Source of the DNA: Natroniella acetigena
Lineage (GTDB): Bacteria > Bacillota > Halanaerobiia > Halobacteroidales > Halobacteroidaceae
Assembly: GCF_023227745.1 (NCBI RefSeq)
Contig: NZ_JALKBX010000009.1
Span: 1-64,000, forward strand
Direction of reading: 5' to 3'
DNA: 64,000 nt
In this document: piece by piece, positions 57,737 to 64,000 of the stretch
How the letters are laid out: the number at the start of each line of letters is the position of its first letter
Numbering within the stretch: position 1 is the first letter of the stretch
Position numbers and translations under genes: made by a program
Notes under the pieces: generated by a model
What the model saw: the letters and a program-made list of their open reading frames with translations, nothing else
Database searches by the model: none
Told to the model about the DNA's origin: nothing

Positions 57737-59152
57737 ATGGTAAGAATTGAAAAAGATTTTATAGGAGAGATGGAAATTGATGATGATGCGTATTATGGAG
57801 TGCAAAGTATGAGAGCTGCTGAAAATTTTAGAATAACATGTATTCCAGTTAATAAAAAATTAATTAAAGCTATTGCTATGGTTAAGATGGCTGCTGCTAA
57901 AGCTAATTTAAGTTTAGGTTATCTTGATAGAAAGAAGGGGAAAGCAATTATTCAGGCAGCAACTGAATTGATGGATGGAAAATTTTATGAACAAATTATT
58001 GTAGATGAAATTCAAGGTGGGGCAGGGACTTCCACTAATATGAATGTAAATGAGGTGATTGCTAATAGGGCATTAGAGATTTTGGGTCATAATAAAGGGG
58101 ATTATGAACACGTTCATCCTAATACTGATGTAAATATGGCTCAATCAACTAATGATGTAATACCAACAGCAATAAAGATAGCTACTATTAAAGAAATAGA
58201 AAAATTAAATGAATCACTTACATTATTGCGACAGAGATTTAAGGAGAAAGAAGAAGAATTTGATGATGTAATTAAAATGGGAAGAACTCAATTGCAAGAT
58301 GCAGTTCCAATTAGATTAGGTCAAGAATTTGGAGCTTATAGAGAATTAATTGATAGAAATGTAGAGAGAATAAGACAAACCTTAGAAGAAGAAAAAGAGA
58401 TTAATTTAGGAGGGACAGCTGTAGGAACAGGTTTAAATGCTGATCCTGAATATATTAGATTAACTGTTAAAGAATTAAGAAAGATTACAGGTCTAAATTT
58501 AAAATCAGCTGTAAACTTAATTGATGCTACTCAAAATACAGATACCTTTGTTGAAATATCAGGAAGATTAAAAACTTTAGCTACTGCTTTATCTAAGATA
58601 GCTAATGACTTACGTCTGTTAAGCTCTGGTCCACGGTCAGGATTAAATGAGATTAATCTACCAGCAGTACAACCCGGTTCATCTATTATGCCTGGTAAAG
58701 TAAATCCTGTTATGCCAGAAGCAGTTAATCAAGTAGCTTTTCAGGTTTTAGGTAATGACCAGACTATTAGTTTGGCTGTAGAAGCAGGACAGTTAGAATT
58801 AAATGTAATGCTTCCAGTTGTAGTATTTAACCTATTACAATCTATAGGGATGCTTACAAACACCTGTGAATTATTTGCTGAAAAGTGTATTAAAGGAATA
58901 ACTGCCAATCGAGAAGTATGTGAGAAATCAGTTGAGCAAAGTATTGGTATTATTACAGCTATTAATCCTCATATAGGTTACACTAAAGCTAGTGAGATAG
59001 CTAAAAGAGCTCTAAAAGAGAAAAAATCAGTTAAAGAAATAGCTTTAGAAGAAGGAATCTTAGATGAAGAAAAATTATCAAAAATATTAGATCCTTATGA
59101 AATGACTGAGCCAGGGATTTCAGGTGAAAAATTGTTAGAAAAAGAGGAATAA
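57737..59152 (+). CDS. aspA: Aspartate ammonia-lyase
   Basis: 471-aa fumarase-superfamily enzyme converting aspartate to fumarate and ammonia. It opens RIEKDFIGEMEIDDDAYYGVQ, with GGAGTSTNMNVNEVIANRAL and the signature GSSIMPGKVNPVMPEA. Sequence style is closer to aspartase (AnsB/AspA) than to class II fumarase FumC, though the two are similar. AGGAGGG precedes ATG 57737. It could recycle nitrogen with gdhA. Convergent LysR gene downstream. Confidence 0.88.
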   Translation: MVRIEKDFIGEMEIDDDAYYGVQSMRAAENFRITCIPVNKKLIKAIAMVKMAAAKANLSLGYLDRKKGKAIIQAATELMDGKFYEQIIVDEIQGGAGTSTNMNVNEVIANRALEILGHNKGDYEHVHPNTDVNMAQSTNDVIPTAIKIATIKEIEKLNESLTLLRQRFKEKEEEFDDVIKMGRTQLQDAVPIRLGQEFGAYRELIDRNVERIRQTLEEEKEINLGGTAVGTGLNADPEYIRLTVKELRKITGLNLKSAVNLIDATQNTDTFVEISGRLKTLATALSKIANDLRLLSSGPRSGLNEINLPAVQPGSSIMPGKVNPVMPEAVNQVAFQVLGNDQTISLAVEAGQLELNVMLPVVVFNLLQSIGMLTNTCELFAEKCIKGITANREVCEKSVEQSIGIITAINPHIGYTKASEIAKRALKEKKSVKEIALEEGILDEEKLSKILDPYEMTEPGISGEKLLEKEE

Positions 59153-59169
59153 GGTGATTATTTTCCGTT

Positions 59170-59210
59170 GTAAAAGTGTTGTTTTTATTTTATAAAAACA
59201 ACACTTTTAC
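59170..59210. terminator. Bidirectional terminator aspA/LysR
   Basis: 18-bp perfect stem GTAAAAGTGTTGTTTTTA / TAAAAACAACACTTTTAC with a 5-nt loop, between convergent genes; it overlaps the LysR stop codon. Confidence 0.85.
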
Positions 59211-60091
59211 ATTTTAAGCATTAATTGTATAAATTTCTTGCTGGCTAAAGAAAAAGGAATCTTTTTATTGGTTATAATAGCTAAATTTCTTTTGGGGAGT
59301 TCTTCTACTAAGTTGACTTTAAATAACCCTGTTTCAGTATCTTGAAAGCAGTAATCAGGTACAAAGGAGATCCCCAGTCCTATCCTAGCCATCTCAACTA
59401 ATAAGTCTACACTACCTAATTCCACTTCAGGTTGCAGATCAATGCTTAATTGACTGATTAACTCTTCAAAGAATTTTCTAGTAGTCGTCTTCTTTTCTAG
59501 CATTAATAGGGGATAATCACTTAAATGATGTAGAGAAATTTTTTTCTCCTTAAGTTGTTTGTATTTATCTCCACTGATCAGGATATCACTAAAGGTATAG
59601 ACTTGATTGACTTCCATAAAGTCAGTAACTTCTTTATTAGGTAGATTACTGATGATCAGATCAACCTTACCCTGCTTTAATAACTCGACACATTTGCTAG
59701 AAGTTCGGTTAGTAATCTGAATATGGATCTGGGGATAAAGTTGATGGAACTTCTTTAAGTAAGGTAATAAAAAGTATTTACAGATGGTATCGTTGGCCCC
59801 TATATGAATTTCACCTTTATCAAATGAATTAATTTCTTGAATATTTTGCTCACCATTTTTGATTAGATTAAAGGCAGGCTCAATATGTTTAAATAAGATC
59901 TCACCTTCTTTAGTCAAGGTAACTTGTTTAGTTGTTCTGATAAACAGGGTAGTATTCAACTCCTCTTCTAAGGATTTAATTGATTGGCTGACGGCCGATT
60001 GAGAGATAAAGAGTTCATTAGCAGCTTGAGAAAAGTTTAAATGCTGTGCTACATAATAAAAAACTTTATAGAGTTCGTAATTGATATTCAT
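59207..60091 (-). CDS. LysR-family transcriptional regulator
   Basis: 294-aa regulator with an N-terminal winged helix-turn-helix (FYYVAQHLNFSQAANELFISQSAVSQSI-type; LFIRTTKQVTLTKEG wing) and a periplasmic-binding-like effector domain (IHIGANDTICKYFLLPYL). It resembles CysL/YwfK-type regulators. Target and ligand unknown; convergent aspA and the divergent purL are candidates. ATG 60089-60091 with AGGAGTGG upstream. Confidence 0.9.
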   Translation of the reverse strand: MNINYELYKVFYYVAQHLNFSQAANELFISQSAVSQSIKSLEEELNTTLFIRTTKQVTLTKEGEILFKHIEPAFNLIKNGEQNIQEINSFDKGEIHIGANDTICKYFLLPYLKKFHQLYPQIHIQITNRTSSKCVELLKQGKVDLIISNLPNKEVTDFMEVNQVYTFSDILISGDKYKQLKEKKISLHHLSDYPLLMLEKKTTTRKFFEELISQLSIDLQPEVELGSVDLLVEMARIGLGISFVPDYCFQDTETGLFKVNLVEELPKRNLAIITNKKIPFSLASKKFIQLMLKM

Positions 60092-60130
60092 TAATAACCA
60101 CTCCTAATCAATAGCATAAGTATTATTAAT

Positions 60131-60159
60131 TTTACTACTTAATTATATCACGGTATAAT
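60131..60159 (+). promoter_or_regulatory. Possible purL promoter
   Basis: TTTACT (60131-60136), 17-bp spacer, TATAAT (60154-60159). It lies in the LysR-purL divergent gap and would give a leader of about 110 nt through the heptad repeat. Confidence 0.5.
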
Positions 60160-60177
60160 TAAAATATAAAATAGCTG

Positions 60178-60255
60178 ATTGACAATTGATAGTTGAGAAT
60201 TTATAATTGATAATTAAAGATCCAATTGTAAATTGTTCATTGTAAATTGTCAATT
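60178..60255. repeat. Heptad palindrome upstream of purL
   Basis: ATTGACAATTGATAGTTGAGAA and TTGATAATTAA units face AATTGTAAATTGTTCATTGTAAATTGTCAA (in arms), a compact version of the pur-cluster repeats. It forms most of the purL leader. Confidence 0.75.
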
Positions 60256-60275
60256 TAAAAATGAGGGGGCCAAAA

Positions 60276-63200
60276 ATGTCACAGATCAGAAGGGTCTATG
60301 TAGAGAAGAAAGATGGTTATAATGTAGAAGCTAAGCAGTTATTAAAAGATTTCAAAGAAACTTTACAGTTAGAAGGATTAGAAGATTTAAGGATAGTTAA
60401 TCGCTACGATATAGCTGGTATGTCTGAAGAAGGATATTGCCAGGCTTGTGATACAATTCTATCAGAACCACCAGTCGATAAGTTGTTTGAGGAAGAGTTA
60501 GAGTTAGCAGAAGATGAGATAGCTTTTGGAGTTGAGTATTTACCGGGCCAATATGATCAACGAGCAGACTCAGCTGAGCAGTGTATGCAGATTTTGAATG
60601 CTGAGGAGAGACCAACTGTTAGAGCAGCGAGAATAATTGTCCTACAAGGAGATATAAGCACAGATAAGTTAGAAAAAATAAAAGATTATTATATCAATCC
60701 TGTCGATTCACGAGAGGCAGAGCTAGCCAAGCCAGATAGCTTAGAAATGGAATATGAAGTACCTGAAGAGGTTGATCTTATAGAGGAATTTATTGAATTA
60801 GATGAAGCAGGACTAGAGGAGTTATTAGAAGAGCTAGGATTAGCGATGAGTAAAGAAGATGTACTTCATACGCAACGATATTTTAGGGAGGAAGAGAGAA
60901 GAGATCCTACAATTACAGAAATAAGGGTCTTGGATACTTATTGGTCCGATCACTGTCGCCATACAACATTCTTTACTAAGATAGAGGATGTCAAGATCGA
61001 AGAAGGTAAGTATACTAAACCAGTTGAGACTGCTTACCAGAGATATCTAACAGCTCGAGAAAAGGTATATTTATCTGATGAGAAAGATATCTGTTTAATG
61101 GATATAGCATTAATGGGAATGAAGGAATTGAAAAAAGCGGGTAAACTGGAGGATCTAGAAGAATCTGATGAGGTAAATGCTTCTAGTATTATTGTACCTG
61201 TAGATGTTGATGGTGAAGAAGAAGAATGGCTAGTCATGTTTAAGAATGAGACCCATAACCATCCAACAGAGATTGAACCGTTTGGTGGAGCAGCAACTTG
61301 TTTAGGTGGAGCTATTCGTGATCCTTTATCAGGACGTTCTTATGTCTATCAAGCAATGCGAATCACAGGAAGTGGAGATCCTAGAACACCAATTGAGGAG
61401 ACCATTCCTGGTAAATTACCACAAAAGAAGATTGCTCAAGAAGCTTCTGATGGATATAGTTCCTATGGAAATCAGATAGGACTAGCAACAGGGCAAGTAG
61501 AAGAGATCTATGATGAAAGATTTTTAGCTAAGCATATGGAGATTGGAGCAGTGGTTGCAGCAGCACCTAGGGAAAATGTAGTTAGAGGAGATGCTGAACC
61601 AGGAGATGTAATCATATTAGTAGGTGGCAAGACAGGGCGTGATGGTTGTGGTGGTGCTACAGGTTCATCAAAAGCACATACTGAAGAATCTATCGAAGAA
61701 TGTGGTGCAGAAGTACAAAAAGGTAATCCACCGACAGAAAGAAAGATCCAACGCTTATTTAGAGATCCTAAGGTAAGTACGTTGATCAAGAAATCTAATG
61801 ATTTCGGTGCTGGAGGAGTATCAGTAGCAATCGGTGAACTTGCTGATGCATTAGAGATTGACTTAGATGTAGTACCTAAAAAATATGAAGGATTGGATGG
61901 CACAGAGTTAGCAATCTCTGAGTCTCAAGAACGGATGGCAGTAGTAGTTGATAGGGAAGATGTAGAGAGGTTTATTGAACTATCAGGGACAGAGAATTTG
62001 GAAGCAACAGTAGTAGCCGAGGTAAAAGATCATGGTAGATTGATTATGAACTGGAATGGGAATGATATAGTAAATCTAAGTAGGGAATTTTTGGCTACTA
62101 ATGGAGCAAGTCAGAGTACAAAAGTAATAGTTAAAGAGCCACAACAAGAAGAAAATTACTTCAAGACAGCACCTCAAAAGAGGTTATCACAAGATGCAGA
62201 CTTGAAAGAAAAGTGGTTAGAAAATCTATCTGATATAAATGTCTGTAGCCAGAAAGGATTAGTAGAAAAGTTTGATAGCTCTATAGGAGCAGGGAGTGTA
62301 CTGATGCCTTATGGTGGAAAGTATCAACTTACACCAACCCAGAGTATGGTAGCTAAGATACCTGTTTTAGATGGGGATACAACAACGGGTACGATCATGA
62401 GCCATGGTTACAATTCAAAGTTGGCGACCTGGAGTCCATTCCATGGAGCATTGTATGCAGTAGTTGAGTCGGTAGCTAAGGTAGTAGCAGTTGGAGGAAG
62501 CTATGAAAAGATAAGGTTTACCTTCCAAGAATACTTTGAAAGATTAAATCAAGATTATGAAAGATGGGGTAAGCCTTTCAGTGCACTATTAGGTGCTTTT
62601 TATGCTCAGCAAGAGTTTGGATTACCTGCTATAGGTGGTAAGGATAGTATGTCAGGAACATTTAATGATATTGATGTTCCACCTACATTAGTATCTTTTG
62701 CTGTAGACACTGTTGACGTAAACAATGTAATTTCACCAGAATTCAAAAAGTTTGATAGTCAGATTGTATATGTCTTCCCAGAAAAGGATGAAGCTGAAAT
62801 ACCTGATTTTGAGCAGTTGAAGCTGACTTATCAAAGGGTAAACAACTTGATCAAAGAGGGGTTAGTCTTATCAGCTCAAGCAGTAACAGTAGGTGGAATA
62901 GCAGAAGCAGTAACTAAGATGTCCTTTGGAAACAAGATTGGGATAAGATTTGAGGAGCAAGTAGAAGATGAATTATTGTTTGGCCCGAATTATGGTTCGC
63001 TTGTTTTAGAAGTAAAAGTAGAAGCAGAGTTAGAAGAATTGTTTAAAGGAGTAAACTATAAAGCATTGGGTACAACGACTGCAGAAGAACTTATCAAGCT
63101 AGATAAGATGGAGCTAGCTATTGATGAAGCAATCGAGACTTGGGAGAAGCCTCTAGAGAAGATTTATCGTACTAAAGTAGATCAACAGGAAGAGACTTTT

Positions 63201-64000
63201 GATTTTAAGCCTTGTGAAGAAGATGATCTTTATGTCTGTAAAGAAAAAGTAGCCAAACCGAAGGTGTTGATCCCTGTCTTCCCAGGAACGAACTGTGAAT
63301 ATGATACAGCAGAGAAGTTTAAAGCAGCAGGAGCAGATGTGGAGACATTGATCTTTAAGAACTTAGTGCCCCATCAGATTGAGGAATCGATTGATGCTAT
63401 GGTAGAAGCGATCAACACCTCTCAAATAATCTCATTAGTAGGAGGATTCAGTGCTGGAGATGAGCCGGAAGGAGCAGGTAAGTTTATAGCAACGGTATTT
63501 AGAAATCCTAAGATCAAGGAAGCAGTCATGAATCTATTAAACAAACGAGATGGATTAATGATCGGGATTTGTAATGGTTTTCAAGCCTTAATTAAATTAG
63601 GTTTAGTACCTTATGGAGAGATCAGAGAGTTGACAGAGGATGCCCCAACATTGACTTATAACAAAATAGGGCGCCATGCATCATGTATGGTAAATACAAG
63701 AATTGTATCGAATAAATCACCATGGTTTACTAATGTAAACACAGGGGATATTCATACAATCCCTGCTTCACATGGAGAAGGGCGTTTTGTAGCAAGTGAA
63801 GAAATGGTAAACAGGTTGTTTAAAAACGGTCAAGTAGCAACCCAATATGTAGATTTAGATGGTAATCCAACATCTGATATAGCTTTCAATCCTAATGGTT
63901 CAGTAGCCGCTATAGAAGGAATTACAAGTCCTGATGGGCGTATCTTAGGTAAGATGGCACATTCAGAGCGGATTGGAAGCAATGTTGCTAAAAATATAAT
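60276..64000 (+). CDS. purL: Phosphoribosylformylglycinamidine synthase, single-chain (3' end outside window)
   Basis: At least 1,241 aa, open to the right edge. Fourth step of purine synthesis: FGAR plus glutamine to FGAM. It is the fused form, with an N-terminal PurS-like part, two PurM-like halves (DTYWSDHCRHTTFF with the active His; NHPTEIEPFGGAATCLGG; GGKDSMSGT) and a C-terminal glutaminase (MIGICNGFQALIKLG cysteine; SHGEGRF histidine). Probably only some 15-20 residues are missing. ATG 60276 follows GAGGGGG. It is the one pur gene outside the purD-purH cluster; no separate purQ or purS is seen. Confidence 0.94.
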   Translation, partial: MSQIRRVYVEKKDGYNVEAKQLLKDFKETLQLEGLEDLRIVNRYDIAGMSEEGYCQACDTILSEPPVDKLFEEELELAEDEIAFGVEYLPGQYDQRADSAEQCMQILNAEERPTVRAARIIVLQGDISTDKLEKIKDYYINPVDSREAELAKPDSLEMEYEVPEEVDLIEEFIELDEAGLEELLEELGLAMSKEDVLHTQRYFREEERRDPTITEIRVLDTYWSDHCRHTTFFTKIEDVKIEEGKYTKPVETAYQRYLTAREKVYLSDEKDICLMDIALMGMKELKKAGKLEDLEESDEVNASSIIVPVDVDGEEEEWLVMFKNETHNHPTEIEPFGGAATCLGGAIRDPLSGRSYVYQAMRITGSGDPRTPIEETIPGKLPQKKIAQEASDGYSSYGNQIGLATGQVEEIYDERFLAKHMEIGAVVAAAPRENVVRGDAEPGDVIILVGGKTGRDGCGGATGSSKAHTEESIEECGAEVQKGNPPTERKIQRLFRDPKVSTLIKKSNDFGAGGVSVAIGELADALEIDLDVVPKKYEGLDGTELAISESQERMAVVVDREDVERFIELSGTENLEATVVAEVKDHGRLIMNWNGNDIVNLSREFLATNGASQSTKVIVKEPQQEENYFKTAPQKRLSQDADLKEKWLENLSDINVCSQKGLVEKFDSSIGAGSVLMPYGGKYQLTPTQSMVAKIPVLDGDTTTGTIMSHGYNSKLATWSPFHGALYAVVESVAKVVAVGGSYEKIRFTFQEYFERLNQDYERWGKPFSALLGAFYAQQEFGLPAIGGKDSMSGTFNDIDVPPTLVSFAVDTVDVNNVISPEFKKFDSQIVYVFPEKDEAEIPDFEQLKLTYQRVNNLIKEGLVLSAQAVTVGGIAEAVTKMSFGNKIGIRFEEQVEDELLFGPNYGSLVLEVKVEAELEELFKGVNYKALGTTTAEELIKLDKMELAIDEAIETWEKPLEKIYRTKVDQQEETFDFKPCEEDDLYVCKEKVAKPKVLIPVFPGTNCEYDTAEKFKAAGADVETLIFKNLVPHQIEESIDAMVEAINTSQIISLVGGFSAGDEPEGAGKFIATVFRNPKIKEAVMNLLNKRDGLMIGICNGFQALIKLGLVPYGEIRELTEDAPTLTYNKIGRHASCMVNTRIVSNKSPWFTNVNTGDIHTIPASHGEGRFVASEEMVNRLFKNGQVATQYVDLDGNPTSDIAFNPNGSVAAIEGITSPDGRILGKMAHSERIGSNVAKNI

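Noticed and set aside
61508-61903. 131-codon minus-strand frame within purL
   Set aside because: Shadow of purL, whose plus-strand frame is uninterrupted and full of family motifs.

Overview
The window is a chromosomal replication-origin region of a low-G+C, endospore-forming, probably halophilic anaerobic Firmicute. The organism call is inference. It rests on strong A+T bias, TTG/GTG starts behind strong AGGAGG-type sites, sporulation-linked genes (yyaC, lonC, remB), a glycine-betaine ABC transporter and an Agr-type peptide system. The overall style resembles Halanaerobiales (Halobacteroides/Orenia-like). No lineage marker was searched.

Layout. Positions 1-10079 run on the minus strand away from the origin: dnaA, dnaN, S4-domain yaaA, recF, a DUF721/DciA-like gene, remB, gyrB, gyrA, then the start of a 16S rRNA gene with two promoters. 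The origin is bipartite. DnaA-box clusters lie on both sides of dnaA, and the dnaA-dnaN gap carries a textbook unwinding element: six TAG trios, a GC cap and a DnaA box. From 10459 the plus strand carries rnpA-yidD-yidC-jag, mnmE-mnmG1-mnmG2-rsmG, a cysteine-desulfurase-like enzyme, DUF554, an M23 peptidase, bactofilin and a GNAT gene. Then come yyaC (minus), a YkvI-type membrane protein, mscS, DUF951, ychF, rpsF-ssb-rpsR, a MazG-like gene, DUF2232, rplI, lonC and dnaB.

From 34 to 37 kb lies an Agr-like quorum-sensing locus with unusual architecture. Two paralogous stand-alone membrane proteins look like detached AgrC sensor domains. They are followed by a GHKL kinase with only a short membrane anchor, then agrB and a 40-aa agrD. 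No response regulator is adjacent.

From 37 to 64 kb purine synthesis dominates. purB and purA form one block; gdhA and a betaine transporter (proV-proX-proW) follow. A long purD-purK-purE-purB2-purC-purF-purM-purN-purH cluster comes next, preceded by a guanine aptamer in tandem with a ykkC-type, probably PRPP, aptamer. Beyond an aspartase and a LysR regulator, a single-chain purL runs off the window end.

Many intergenic gaps, especially between the pur genes, hold A+T-rich imperfect palindromes built of degenerate heptads. Some form the last codons and stop of the upstream gene, and one sits in the variable helix of the PRPP riboswitch. A separate 214-bp repeat occurs twice without a difference I can see, each copy ending exactly 24 bp before a start codon. 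Most intrinsic terminators are perfect palindromes without a separate loop. The most noteworthy items are the split Agr receptor/kinase, the two overlapping mnmG paralogs with complementary motif losses, the repeat-modified tandem riboswitch and the repeat families.
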